From Verrucomicrobiota bacterium (lineage in GTDB: Bacteria; Verrucomicrobiota; Verrucomicrobiia; Chthoniobacterales; UBA10450), in the NCBI GenBank assembly GCA_005887825.1, contig VBQC01000177.1, positions 1 to 32,922 of the forward strand: a stretch of 32,922 bases of DNA. Reading direction: 5' to 3'. Within the stretch, counting starts at the first letter, position 1; every line of letters begins with the position of its first letter. Positions 13,714 to 22,142 of this stretch are shown piece after piece. A program made the translations under genes and the position numbers. Under the pieces are notes generated by a model. The model was not told the DNA's origin. It saw only the letters and a list, made by a program, of their open reading frames with translations, and did not search any database.

Positions 13714-16389
13714 GTTTGCCCCCTAGGTTGCGCGAGTTACTCGCTCCACGGCTTGAGAACATCCACGACATACCTGAAGCCTCCGCCGGGCTACCGCTTT
13801 CGTCCGCCCTGGTATTCGCGGCCGCAATTTTACATTCCCGTGGGCATCATTGCGGTGCTCGCTATCGTCTTTGCGGTTTACACTTCAGTTCTCGCCACCG
13901 ACTTGGGAGCTCATGCCAAGACTTTCGATCTGAACAAGCTTGAACAAATGGAATCGGCGAGCGTGATTCTCGATCGAAAAGGCAGAATCTTCGGCCAAAT
14001 CTACGTAGAGAACCGCGAGACAGTGCCGTACGATCAGTTACCACGCGATCTCATCAACGCGGTTGTCGCAGTCGAGGACGCAAAATTTTATCAGCATCAC
14101 GGATACGATTTGCTGGGGATTGTCCGTGCAGCGTTGAAAAACTTGACCGCCGGCCACGTGCGCCAGGGCGCGAGCACCATTACGCAGCAACTGGCGCGCA
14201 ACAGTTTTTCACTCAAGGAAAAGACATTTCGCCGCAAGCTGCTCGAAGTTTTTCTGGCGCGCCGAATCGAGGATCATTTCGGCAAACAAAAAATCATGGA
14301 GCTCTACCTGAACCGGATTTATTTCGGGGGCGGCCTGTACGGAGCGGAAGCGGCGGCGCGGGGCTACTTCGGCAAATCTGCGCGTGAAATGTCGCTGGCG
14401 GAATGCGCCACACTAGCCGGCCTGATTAAGAGCCCAAATAAATTATCGCCATGGAGCGATGGCGCCGCTTCACACGAAGCGCGCAATTACGCTCTCGATC
14501 GGATGCGCGATCTCGACTTTATCAGTCGCGAACAATCCGCCAAGGCGCGAACGGAAGAAATCGTTATCGGGAGCCGGCAAAACGCTCAAGGACAAACCTA
14601 CGCGGTCGATTACATCCGCCAGCAAGTGATCGCTGCAGTCGGATGGGACCGCGCGATGAACGAAGGTTTTCGCATTCGTACCACCATCGATGTCGATCTC
14701 CAGAAGGTTGCCGAGGATTCCATTCGCGCAAACCTCGACCGGGTTGAAAAGCATCCCGATTACAATCACCACACTTACGCCGAGTACGCGGCCACTTTCC
14801 GCAAAGCAAAAGCAAACGGCACCATGACCAACCAACCGGCCCCTGAATATCTTCAAGGCGCGGTAATCGGCCTGGATAACGAGACGGGCGATATCATGGT
14901 CCTCGTGGGCGGACGTGATTTTGAGCACAACCAGTATGACCGTGCGCTGCAAGCAAGGCGGCCAGCCGGAACGGCGATGCTGCCATTCGTTTATGCGGCT
15001 GCCTTCGAGAAAGGCATGTTCCCGGGATCACTCGTGGAAGATTCACCGCTCGATAATCGCGCGGTCATGATTGGCGGCACTACCGGCATTCTTGGCGAAT
15101 GGGGACCGGAGAGCGCTGAAAACCGCTATGAAGGCGCAATGACTGCGAGGCAGGCGCTGGCCAAATCAAAGGACGGCGCAGCCGTCCGTATCGGTATGAA
15201 CGCAGGCGTCGATTCGGTCTTGCAGCTCTGTTCTACCGCCGGCATTCGTTCGCCGCTGCGCCCTTATCCCGCCACGTTTCTGGGCAGCAGCGAGGTCACG
15301 CTCGCCGAGCTCGCGCTGGCTTACACAATATTTCCAAACGGCGGCTGGCGGGCAAGCACACCACACATTTTGGAGCGGATCGAAGAAAAGGACGGAACGC
15401 TGGTGTGGGACGCCAAGCGCAGTCGCGCCCGGCAAACAGTCATCAAACCTGAGACCGCTTACGAAATGCATTCCTGTTTGGTCGATGCGCTGCAATCGGG
15501 GACGGGAAAAACCGCATACACGCAATTTGGTCTGGAAAAGGTCCCGGCGGCGGGCAAAACCGGCACCGCCTACGATTTCACCGATGCTCTTTTTGCCGGA
15601 TACGATTCCAATTTTACCTGCGCAGTTTGGACGGGGTTCGACAAACCGCAAAAGATTTATCGCGGCGCGTTTGGGCGCGAGCTCGCGTTGCCGGTTTGGG
15701 TAGACATCATGAACGCGGCGGTCCGGCATTATGCGCCGCGCGAAATTAAGCAGCCGCCAAATCTAAAGGAGGTCGAGATTTGTTGGAAGTCCGGTCTGGT
15801 CGCCACTGATAAGTGTTATGACGCCGTGAAAACGGCGACCGGCGATACGGTTCAACGACGCACGACTTACATGGAGGTCGCGACGCCGGCGCAGGTGCCC
15901 ATGGAACCTTGTAATGTTCACGGCGAACCACGCACCCTGCTTGTCCGCGATCTTCCCTCCCGCGATTTGCCGCGCGCAGAGCTGGCTGTCGATCTTAGCG
16001 AAGTCACACCTGTGCCCGTGAGAAACCCAACGTTACTGGCGGACAAAGACCCTTACAATTCTCTCAAGCCAACCTCGAAACCAGAGCCAACGCCGGAGCC
16101 GGAAAAAGAAATGGCAGAAAATCAAAAGATCGAGAACGGACCGAGCGAGAGCCAGATGACATCTACGAAGCCCGCCAGTATTAGCGACCCGGGAGGGACG
16201 CCAATCAATCAAGCGGCCGAATCCGCTGTCCCAATCAGGAAAGCGATCCCGGTCGAGCCGCAGCATCCGGCAGCGGCCAGACCAGTCGAGATTCGGCGCG
16301 CGCTGCCAGTTAAGCCGCTCGATCAAGAAAAAGAGGACGGGACGCTTTTGAAATCAGTGACGCCGCCTCCGAGCGATCTGGACGAATAA
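13708..16389 (+). CDS. Class A penicillin-binding protein with a degenerate transpeptidase site
   Basis: The protein has 893 residues counted from TTG 13708; TTG 13753 is an equally plausible start, because the first 15 residues are repeat-like. A short cytoplasmic part precedes one membrane helix (about 42-63). The GT51 peptidoglycan glycosyltransferase domain is intact: catalytic E123 in VAVEDAKFYQHHG and GASTITQQLARN. The transpeptidase domain keeps the overall pattern and K617-TG, but the SxxK nucleophile motif reads T422-A-M-L425 (PAGTAMLPFVY) and the SxN motif reads S487-K-D489. It should therefore polymerise glycan strands but not crosslink or bind penicillin. A Cys-containing segment and a long Pro/Glu-rich tail (about 770-893) follow, with RKAIPVEP and RRALPVKP. 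It may work with another transpeptidase. Confidence 0.92.
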   Translation: MSVCPLGCASYSLHGLRTSTTYLKPPPGYRFRPPWYSRPQFYIPVGIIAVLAIVFAVYTSVLATDLGAHAKTFDLNKLEQMESASVILDRKGRIFGQIYVENRETVPYDQLPRDLINAVVAVEDAKFYQHHGYDLLGIVRAALKNLTAGHVRQGASTITQQLARNSFSLKEKTFRRKLLEVFLARRIEDHFGKQKIMELYLNRIYFGGGLYGAEAAARGYFGKSAREMSLAECATLAGLIKSPNKLSPWSDGAASHEARNYALDRMRDLDFISREQSAKARTEEIVIGSRQNAQGQTYAVDYIRQQVIAAVGWDRAMNEGFRIRTTIDVDLQKVAEDSIRANLDRVEKHPDYNHHTYAEYAATFRKAKANGTMTNQPAPEYLQGAVIGLDNETGDIMVLVGGRDFEHNQYDRALQARRPAGTAMLPFVYAAAFEKGMFPGSLVEDSPLDNRAVMIGGTTGILGEWGPESAENRYEGAMTARQALAKSKDGAAVRIGMNAGVDSVLQLCSTAGIRSPLRPYPATFLGSSEVTLAELALAYTIFPNGGWRASTPHILERIEEKDGTLVWDAKRSRARQTVIKPETAYEMHSCLVDALQSGTGKTAYTQFGLEKVPAAGKTGTAYDFTDALFAGYDSNFTCAVWTGFDKPQKIYRGAFGRELALPVWVDIMNAAVRHYAPREIKQPPNLKEVEICWKSGLVATDKCYDAVKTATGDTVQRRTTYMEVATPAQVPMEPCNVHGEPRTLLVRDLPSRDLPRAELAVDLSEVTPVPVRNPTLLADKDPYNSLKPTSKPEPTPEPEKEMAENQKIENGPSESQMTSTKPASISDPGGTPINQAAESAVPIRKAIPVEPQHPAAARPVEIRRALPVKPLDQEKEDGTLLKSVTPPPSDLDE

Positions 16390-16425
16390 CCGGTTTATCA
16401 CGCGAATTCGCGGGCTGATCCGACA

Positions 16426-17466
16426 ATGACATCACAAAGCACAGATGATTTCCGATTGACTGTTCTCAATCCGGGAGGTCGCGATCCGGAACAGCACTTT
16501 GGCGACGCGCCCGGTCCGGGCGGGGGAGGACATCCGCCCATCAATTTTCACGGCTACGCAGCGTGCACGCGGGGCGTTTTCCATTACGATACTCGGCGCG
16601 CGGTTGCGGAGGAAACGCCGGTTCTTCTTCTCTTGCGGGGCGAATTTCGCGCCTCGGAGCGGGCACTAGGCGAACTCCGGAAGCAAGAACGGACCGTCGC
16701 TGTTTCCCTGAAGGAGACCGGCCTGCATCAAATCGCCCAACAGTTATGCGATCACGGAAAGTTATCACGCTTCATCGCCATTTTGGCGCAAGCCGATGGA
16801 TGCATCGCCACTACACCGGAAGCTGCGGAAATCTACCAGCGCGTCCGCTGCAAACACGATCCCGTCACGGTCGCTTTTATTCCCACGCCTTATCCGGTCG
16901 AAGATCGAGAATGGAACTTTTCTGTGCCGCCTGACGAACAAGCAGGGATTTTTGTCGGCACACGCGAATTTGATGTGCCCTCGCGCAATCATTTCGCGGC
17001 TTTGCTGGTCGCACGACAGCTTTGTGAAGCGACCGGTGAACCAGTCACCGTCGTCAATCTGGATGGATACAAAGCGCGACGATTGCTCTGGGAGCTAAAA
17101 TTTCCCGAAGAAAAATTCCGGATCATTGAGGAAGAAAAATCGTATCCGGATTATCTGCGTATCGTAGCCCGGCACAAACTTGTTTTGCAACTGGACCGCA
17201 GCCACGTGCCCGGCCAGGTCGCAGGCGACACGCTTCTCTGCCAGACTGTTTGCGTTGGTGGCGATGGCGCGATTGAACGAATCGCATTCCCAAAAACTTG
17301 CGGCGAAGGAAAGACCATCGACCAAATCGCTTCCATCGCGCTCGAGTTATTGAAAAATGGCGATGCGCGCGCCGCGATTGTCGTTGAATCGCAACAACGC
17401 GCGCAGGAGCGGCTTTCTTTTCAGGCGGTCCGCTCGCAGTTGGCGACCTTTTTCGCGCGATTGTAA
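16426..17466 (+). CDS. Glycosyltransferase-like protein (GT-B type), uncharacterised
   Basis: I do not know a characterised member. The 346-residue soluble protein has two halves like GT-B enzymes. The second half has a Rossmann-like GIFVGTREFDVPSRNHFAALLVARQL, then KLVLQLDRSHVPGQVAGDTLLC and VCVGGDGAIERIAFP, which resemble the nucleotide-sugar binding end of GT4 proteins. The usual EX7E motif is not obvious. The N-terminus has a Gly/Pro-rich stretch (GDAPGPGGGGHPPINFHG). It follows the PBP gene after 36 bases on the same strand, so co-transcription is possible and a role in envelope polysaccharide is an inference. The ATG 16426 has a weak ribosome-binding site. Confidence 0.6.
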   Translation: MTSQSTDDFRLTVLNPGGRDPEQHFGDAPGPGGGGHPPINFHGYAACTRGVFHYDTRRAVAEETPVLLLLRGEFRASERALGELRKQERTVAVSLKETGLHQIAQQLCDHGKLSRFIAILAQADGCIATTPEAAEIYQRVRCKHDPVTVAFIPTPYPVEDREWNFSVPPDEQAGIFVGTREFDVPSRNHFAALLVARQLCEATGEPVTVVNLDGYKARRLLWELKFPEEKFRIIEEEKSYPDYLRIVARHKLVLQLDRSHVPGQVAGDTLLCQTVCVGGDGAIERIAFPKTCGEGKTIDQIASIALELLKNGDARAAIVVESQQRAQERLSFQAVRSQLATFFARL

Positions 17467-17596
17467 CGGCGGTCTCTCCTAAGCCGCAACTCTTATGCCA
17501 GGGATCAGCAGCCTGGTGGTTTAGCCCACGAAACACGCGAATCACACGAACCAAAGTAAGGCTTCAGTGCCGGATGTTGTCTCTGAGATTTTTGTG

Positions 17597-17677
17597 TCCA
17601 TAGGGGCGCTTGTGTCAAGCGCCGAGCGATTGACTCCGAAGGCTTCGCGGTTGATCAGGCGTGTGCCACAAACGCCT
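17597..17677. repeat. Two hairpins between convergent genes
   Basis: GGCGCTTG (17605-17612) pairs perfectly with CAAGCGCC (17616-17623) around a 3-base loop. AGGCGT (17657-17662) pairs with ACGCCT (17672-17677), which touches the stop codon of the minus-strand glycosyltransferase. Words like ACGCGAATCACACGAA (17537-17552) before them are further repeat material. They could end transcription from both sides, but no T tract follows. Confidence 0.5.
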
Positions 17678-18835
17678 CTACAACATCATTCCGAGATAAA
17701 TATCTTCTAAGCGTCGCGCTTGGGCGCTTAGATCGAACCTTTCTCGAACGACGTCCGCGCCTGCACGTGCGACCCGCGAGAGAAAACCGGGATCTTGCAC
17801 TGCGTTGAGCAAGGCGCACGCTAGTTCATCAGTACTGCGCTCGGGCACCAGCACGCCGCTCACGCCGTTCTCGATTGCTTCGGGAATTCCGCCATGCTGA
17901 GTCGCGAAAACTGGCAGGCCACTCGCCATCGCTTCGAGCATTGAATTTGGAATCCCCTCCTGATTTCCGTCAGGACCTGTTTCACTCGGGTGCAGGAAAA
18001 TGTGCGACGCATAACAAATGTCGCGCAGCTGCTCCTGTGAAATGAAACCGGTGAACAAAACACGATCATCGATCTTCAGGTCGCGCGCCAAATTTTGAAG
18101 TTCACTGAGCAATGGCCCCTCTCCGGCGATGGTTAGTGTCGCGTTTGGATATTGTCTCAAGAAACTCGCGAAGGCGCGGAGCGTGACGGGAAGACCTTTT
18201 TTGTCGATCAAACGGCACGCTTGCACGAAGCGCCATTCGGTCGCCGCGGCGACAAAGTTTCGTTCGCGAAACGGAAATTCGTGGAGTGGAATCCCCGTTC
18301 GCTGGACGTCGATCTTTTTTTCGTCGCAACCAAGATCGACAATCGCGCGCCGCAACGATTCGGAGCGAACGAGAACGAGCTTTACCGCGTCGAGCATCTG
18401 CCTGGTGGCCTCTCGATACGCAGGCTTGTTCATGTCCACCATCACATCCGCGCCGTGAAAGGAAACAATCGAAGGATTTTCCCATGCCCGAATTAGCGGA
18501 AGGAGATGCACCGCGATTTGGCCGAAGTAAATGTGCAAAAGCTGCGCGTTCCTTTTTTCTAGAACCTTTATTAGCACGCGTAATTCGCTGACCGAGATCT
18601 GCCACGGCTTATCGCAGACCTGGCGAAACCAGAAGCGGCGCAGAAAATGCAGCGCCGGTTTTGGGACGATGTCGATCTTACCGAATGGGAAGCCGCCCGA
18701 ATTTTCGCGTTTTTGAGCGACGACAACGGGCGAGACACGCTCGAGCGCGATTATTTGCCGGTAAACGTGCAGCATCTCCGGTTTCAGGAACGTCGCGCAA
18801 TAACAGGCGACGACCGGGAGGGCCGTTCCTGTCAT
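17678..18835 (-). CDS. GT4 family glycosyltransferase
   Basis: This retaining GT-B glycosyltransferase of about 385 residues probably adds a sugar during surface polysaccharide assembly at the cytoplasmic face. The acceptor part holds SIVSFHGADVMV, and the donor part holds WRFVQACRLIDKKGLPVTLRAF, LTIAGEGPLLSEL and the EX7E motif in EGIPNSMLEAMASGLPVFATQHGGIPEAIENG. I place the start at ATG 18835 (MTGTALPVV). An in-frame upstream GTG would add 22 residues encoded by a dispersed repeat. Even the chosen ATG belongs to the repeat end CGACATGACA. It is transcribed towards the plus-strand gene 16426-17466. Confidence 0.9.
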   Translation of the reverse strand: MTGTALPVVACYCATFLKPEMLHVYRQIIALERVSPVVVAQKRENSGGFPFGKIDIVPKPALHFLRRFWFRQVCDKPWQISVSELRVLIKVLEKRNAQLLHIYFGQIAVHLLPLIRAWENPSIVSFHGADVMVDMNKPAYREATRQMLDAVKLVLVRSESLRRAIVDLGCDEKKIDVQRTGIPLHEFPFRERNFVAAATEWRFVQACRLIDKKGLPVTLRAFASFLRQYPNATLTIAGEGPLLSELQNLARDLKIDDRVLFTGFISQEQLRDICYASHIFLHPSETGPDGNQEGIPNSMLEAMASGLPVFATQHGGIPEAIENGVSGVLVPERSTDELACALLNAVQDPGFLSRVARAGADVVRERFDLSAQARRLEDIYLGMML

Positions 18836-18917
18836 GTCGAGCGGAGTCTCCCCTTGCTGTGGATTCGCTGTTCCTCTTTTAACAGTAAGAGATTGCTCCA
18901 CTTCGGTCGGAATGACA
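18830..18917. repeat. Dispersed repeat family A, copy 2 (inverted ends)
   Basis: An element of about 88 bases begins TGTCATGTCGAGCGGAGTCTC-like and ends CGGTCGGAATGACA, so the ends are inverted copies of TGTCATnnCGA. It covers the start codon region of the GT4 gene. Similar ends occur at 25004-25120. Confidence 0.7.
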
Positions 18918-18982
18918 GAAAAACTGAGCGCGAGGATACGCGCCAGTACCCTTCCTTCAAACGCCTTCGAATTTCGAATTTA

Positions 18983-19282
18983 TCAAAAGAGGATTTCGAA
19001 GAGCTTAATACCCTTCCATTTTCCCGGGATGTTCGGGTCGAACGACGTGCTGTCCACCCAAGTGCCGTATCGGGCGGGTGCCCACGGATTGAGCATCTGG
19101 AACGGGTTACGACCGTCGCTAAATGCTCGCGGAACCACCCCCTGCACCGCAGCGCGCTCTGAAATCGGCGGCGGTGTGGGCATTGCTCTCACCGGTTTTT
19201 GTGGTCCGATCGGCGCCCTGAATGTTTGCGCCGAAGCGCTTGCAGCCAGCGCAGCGAGGATCGCGATCATTAATGTTTTCAT
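18983..19282 (-). CDS. Small secreted protein of unknown function
   Basis: I do not recognise the family. The 99-residue product starts with a clear signal peptide (MKTLMIAILAALAASASAQ, cleaved about residue 19). The mature part is rich in Pro, Ala and aromatic residues (FRAPIGPQKPVR, AMPTPPPISE, NPFQMLNPWAPARYGTW, WKGIKLFEILF) without Cys. ATG 19282 has a good Shine-Dalgarno AAAGGA six bases upstream, whereas an upstream in-frame start would bury the signal peptide. It lies in a gap between the divergent GT4 and kdsD genes. Its location suggests envelope or periplasm, but function is unknown. Confidence 0.7.
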   Translation of the reverse strand: MKTLMIAILAALAASASAQTFRAPIGPQKPVRAMPTPPPISERAAVQGVVPRAFSDGRNPFQMLNPWAPARYGTWVDSTSFDPNIPGKWKGIKLFEILF

Positions 19283-19352
19283 GTTTTTCCTTTCTTGCGA
19301 GTGCGTGCAAGTTTCTTGCCCGTCACAACGCCTACCCACATTATATACTTCG

Positions 19353-20324
19353 ATGGACTACCTTGAAAAGGCCGCACGTGTGTTGGATATAGAAATTTTT
19401 GAGCTTAAGCGGCTCCGCGACCGTTTGAGCCAAAATTTTTCCCGTGCTGTCGAACTTATCAAAGACGCGATCGATGCGCGCAGCAAAGTGGTCGTGGTCG
19501 GCGTGGGCAAGTCCGGGCATATCGGCGCAAAAATTGCCGCCACCCTCACCAGCACAGGATCGCCGGCCGTCGTGCTCGATTCCTCAAACGCTTTGCATGG
19601 CGATCTTGGCATGATCGCCGATGGCGACGTCGTGCTTGCCTTGAGCGCGAGTGGCGAGACGGAGGAATTGCTCCGGATCCTGCCCGCAATCGCCCGGTTC
19701 CAAGTCAGGATCATCGCCATGTGCGGCGATCCAAAATCGGCCCTCGCCCAAAACGCGCATCTGCTTCTCGATGTAAACATCGAACAGGAAGCCTGTCCGC
19801 TGAATCTCGCGCCGACTTCGAGCACCACGGTGATGCTGGCCCTGGGCGACGCGCTGGCGATGGTGTTGCTTGAGGCGCGTGGGTTTAACAAGGAAGATTT
19901 TGCGAAGTTTCATCCCGCCGGCTTGATCGGCCGAAGTCTCCTGATGCGTGTCCATCAAATCATGCGACCGCCGGAAGCGATGGCCATCGTTTCAACCGAT
20001 ACGCCAATACGCGATGTGCTCAAAGCAATGACCAGTGTCCGGGCCGGCGCTGCTCTCGTGGCGGGCGAAGATCGACAGTTACAGGGAATTTTCACACACG
20101 GAGATTTCGTGCGGCATTTTCAATCCGACTCAAAGATCGGCGAACGGTTGGTGGCAGATTTGATGACGCTGAACCCAGTCACGGTGCACAAAGACAAACT
20201 CGCAGTTGAAGTTCTGAATCTGCTCGAACGCCATCGCATTGACGACCTGGTCGTGGTCGATGACAACAACGTGCCCGTGGGCATCGTCGATTCGCAAGAT
20301 TTAACCCGGTTGAAATTGCTCTAA
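19353..20324 (+). CDS. kdsD: D-arabinose 5-phosphate isomerase (KdsD/KpsF)
   Basis: The enzyme converts ribulose 5-phosphate to arabinose 5-phosphate for KDO, the inner-core sugar of lipopolysaccharide. The 323 residues contain a SIS sugar-isomerase domain (VVVVGVGKSGHIGAKIAATLTSTG, SSNALHGDLG, ALSASGETEELL, and CPLNLAPTSSTTVMLALGDALA with the usual catalytic-site residues) and two CBS domains (about 205-323). ATG 19353 (MDYLEKAARV) fits the family start. A longer in-frame start runs back over two other genes and is rejected. No ribosome-binding site is obvious; AT-rich TTATATAC lies directly upstream. It implies an LPS-bearing outer membrane. Confidence 0.94.
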   Translation: MDYLEKAARVLDIEIFELKRLRDRLSQNFSRAVELIKDAIDARSKVVVVGVGKSGHIGAKIAATLTSTGSPAVVLDSSNALHGDLGMIADGDVVLALSASGETEELLRILPAIARFQVRIIAMCGDPKSALAQNAHLLLDVNIEQEACPLNLAPTSSTTVMLALGDALAMVLLEARGFNKEDFAKFHPAGLIGRSLLMRVHQIMRPPEAMAIVSTDTPIRDVLKAMTSVRAGAALVAGEDRQLQGIFTHGDFVRHFQSDSKIGERLVADLMTLNPVTVHKDKLAVEVLNLLERHRIDDLVVVDDNNVPVGIVDSQDLTRLKLL

Positions 20325-20358
20325 TCGAGGCCGCGGTGGTCTTGCACGCGGCCAGGGT

Positions 20359-20419
20359 GCTGGTTGCGGTTCTGATTGCGAGGACGCAATCGCCAGCACG
20401 CGAGACGCGTGCGCTACCC
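20359..20419. repeat. Repeat family B, copy 2
   Basis: The end 20393-20419 matches the left inverted arm of the 10809-10959 element at 26 of 27 positions when reversed. It is preceded by a perfect 7-bp hairpin GATTGCG/CGCAATC (20374-20391) and a partial second arm GTGCTGG (20358-20364). It fills the kdsD-efp gap. Confidence 0.7.
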
Positions 20420-20483
20420 AAAGATTTGCGTTACCGCGCAGCACGTGCAAAAGTCCGCGCTCCCCGGACTTAACGATTCAACC

Positions 20484-21041
20484 ATGCCAGCGGCAAACGA
20501 TCTTCGCAAAGGAATGGCAATTAAATACAATGGCAATCCCGCCATTGTATTGGAAGTCCATCATCGCACGCCCGGAAATTTGCGCGCGTTCGTCCAGGCG
20601 ATCATCCGCTACATTAACACCGGCAAGAGCGCCGATGTCCGCTTCGGGTCGACGGATAAGGTGGAGCTGGTCGAAATTGAGCGAAAGAACCTTGAGTTCA
20701 GTTACAAGGATCGCAACGGATATCATTTCATGGACCCGGAGACGTACGACACAATCACGTTGCAGGAAAATCTGATTGGCGACGCCAAAGATTATCTGGT
20801 GGAAAATCTTGCCGTGCAGGTTCTCTACGCTGAGGGCAAACCGGTGGAGGTTGAGTTGCCTGCCTCCGTCAGTTTGAAGGTCGTTGAATCACCGGAAGGC
20901 CTGCGCGGCGACACCGCCAGCAACGTCACTAAGCCTGCCGTGCTCGAGACGGGAAAAACAATCAACGTCCCGCTCTTCATTAAAGAAGGCGAAAACATCA
21001 AGATCGACACCCGCAGTGGCGCCTACATGGGCCGGGCGTGA
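20484..21041 (+). CDS. efp: Elongation factor P
   Basis: EF-P relieves ribosomes stalled at polyproline. The product from ATG 20484 has about 185 residues, as usual, with a KOW-like N-terminal domain, a middle OB domain and a C-terminal OB domain ending KIDTRSGAYMGRA. A longer in-frame start would add 36 repeat-encoded residues and is rejected. The tip of the first domain reads RTPGNLRAFVQ, so the site of lysine, arginine or other modification (Lys34 in E. coli) is Asn32. That points to a variant with no, or a different, modification. No epmA/epmB/earP or ymfI gene is nearby. The upstream region is repeat family B. Confidence 0.94.
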   Translation: MPAANDLRKGMAIKYNGNPAIVLEVHHRTPGNLRAFVQAIIRYINTGKSADVRFGSTDKVELVEIERKNLEFSYKDRNGYHFMDPETYDTITLQENLIGDAKDYLVENLAVQVLYAEGKPVEVELPASVSLKVVESPEGLRGDTASNVTKPAVLETGKTINVPLFIKEGENIKIDTRSGAYMGRA

Positions 21042-21061
21042 TTCTGTAATATTGAGGAGCA

Positions 21062-21108
21062 CAGGCCGCTGGCCTGTTGGTTTCGGCGGCTCCGCCGAAA
21101 CAATCTTT
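21062..21108. terminator. Twin hairpin after efp
   Basis: CAGGCC/GGCCTG (21062-21076) is followed by a 10-bp perfect stem GTTTCGGCGG/CCGCCGAAAC (21080-21101) with AATCTTTATT after it. It may end efp transcription, but it also resembles the hairpin in the 10809 element (GTTTCGG), so it may be a repeat fragment. The T run is weak. Confidence 0.5.
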
Positions 21109-21280
21109 ATTCGGCGTGGGAAATGATTATGAGCAGCGTGATGCTCGCGGCCCCGAAAAATCCGCAAAGCCCGGCTTCGCCAGCAAGCGTGCGCTCCCCG
21201 AAAAATCCGCGCCCTTCGCATAATCCGCGCGGTTCCGTCTTGCTATTATCCACGTACATCTGCGTAATCTCCGGATAATT

Positions 21281-22078
21281 TTGGCTACGACCAAGCGAAG
21301 ACCGGCAAACAAAAAGCATAGACCGAACCGTGGCAGAAAGGTCGTCCGGAGTGTCGCGCGGGCTACACGATTCGTTCCGACGTCCGATCCGCTCATGGTC
21401 CCCACACGCTGGGTAAAGTTTGTTTTTGCGATTTTTCTGCTGCCGGTCTGCGCAATTCTTAGTCAGACATTTTTCACTGTCTTTGCGCGCGCGACCGTGA
21501 CGCAACAGCTTTGGGCTGGCGAGGAGTTTTGGTTCTTCTCGTTGGGCGCAGTTCTCTGGCTGATCGCCTTCCTCGGCTTGCCTCGCCCAATCGTAATGTA
21601 TGTCTTCGGACACGAACTCACCCACGCCCTGTGGGTTCTGTTAATGGGAGGACAGATCAGCCAGTTTCGTGTTGGTCGCGACGGCGGACACGTCGTCACG
21701 AACAAGACAAATTTCTGGATCGCACTGGCGCCTTATTTTTTTCCCCTCTACAGCATTCTGGCGATCGCCACGTATGGCGCGCTTAACCTCTTTATGAATG
21801 TGCAGCCGTATGGGCGCCTGCTGTATGCCGTGATCGGCGCCACCTGGGCGTTCCATTTCACGTTCACCTGCTGGATGATCCCGAAAAATCAGACCGACCT
21901 GAGCGATCAAGGCACATTCTTCTCGCTCGTGGTCATCTATTTGATGAACCTGCTGTTGCTCAGCGTGATGCTGATTCTTGCCTCGCGACAAATCACCTTT
22001 GCGGGGTTCGGCGCGGACTTGCTGACAAATCTTAGCAACTTCTCGCAGTGGGTTGTCGAGCTCTTGGAGCGACTGTGA
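21281..22078 (+). CDS. Integral membrane protein with HELTH zinc motif (M50-like)
   Basis: The 265-residue protein has a basic N-terminal tail (MATTKRRPANKKHRPNRGRK), and about six hydrophobic segments. H111-E-L-T-H115 (VFGHELTHALWVLLMGG) sits at the end of a membrane segment and fits an HExxH site as in site-2 protease (M50) enzymes. A second ligand near NxxPxxD is not evident. It could be an intramembrane protease or a catalytically inert relative. The start appears to be TTG 21281; ATG 21395 (MVPTRWVK) is an alternative. It converges on treY. Confidence 0.6.
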   Translation: MATTKRRPANKKHRPNRGRKVVRSVARATRFVPTSDPLMVPTRWVKFVFAIFLLPVCAILSQTFFTVFARATVTQQLWAGEEFWFFSLGAVLWLIAFLGLPRPIVMYVFGHELTHALWVLLMGGQISQFRVGRDGGHVVTNKTNFWIALAPYFFPLYSILAIATYGALNLFMNVQPYGRLLYAVIGATWAFHFTFTCWMIPKNQTDLSDQGTFFSLVVIYLMNLLLLSVMLILASRQITFAGFGADLLTNLSNFSQWVVELLERL

Positions 22079-22081
22079 ATG

Positions 22082-22140
22082 AAGCCAGAGCCTCTGGCTT
22101 GCGCGTCTCAAGCAAAGCGCAAGCGGGACGCTCGCGCCAA
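22082..22140. repeat. Palindrome between convergent genes
   Basis: AAGCCAGAG (22082-22090) pairs with CTCTGGCTT (22092-22100) around one base. GC-rich repeat-like words (GCGCAAGCGGGACGCTCGCGCC) follow at 22117-22138. It lies between the stop codons of the membrane protein and treY and may serve as a shared end signal. Confidence 0.5.
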
Positions 22141-22142
22141 CT

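Noticed and set aside
15166-15729. 187-codon minus-strand frame opposite the PBP gene
   Set aside because: No motif, and the PBP frame shows KTG and a continuous domain.
19316-19347. TTGCCC ... TATATA as a sigma-70 promoter for kdsD
   Set aside because: The spacing is 20 bases and the leader would be about five bases; too weak to call.
18834-19352. 173-codon N-terminal extension of kdsD
   Set aside because: It covers the repeat and the antisense small secreted protein; the family N-terminus is MDYLEKAARV at 19353.
20376-20483. 36-codon extension of efp
   Set aside because: Encoded by repeat family B and unlike any EF-P; the normal start is at 20484.
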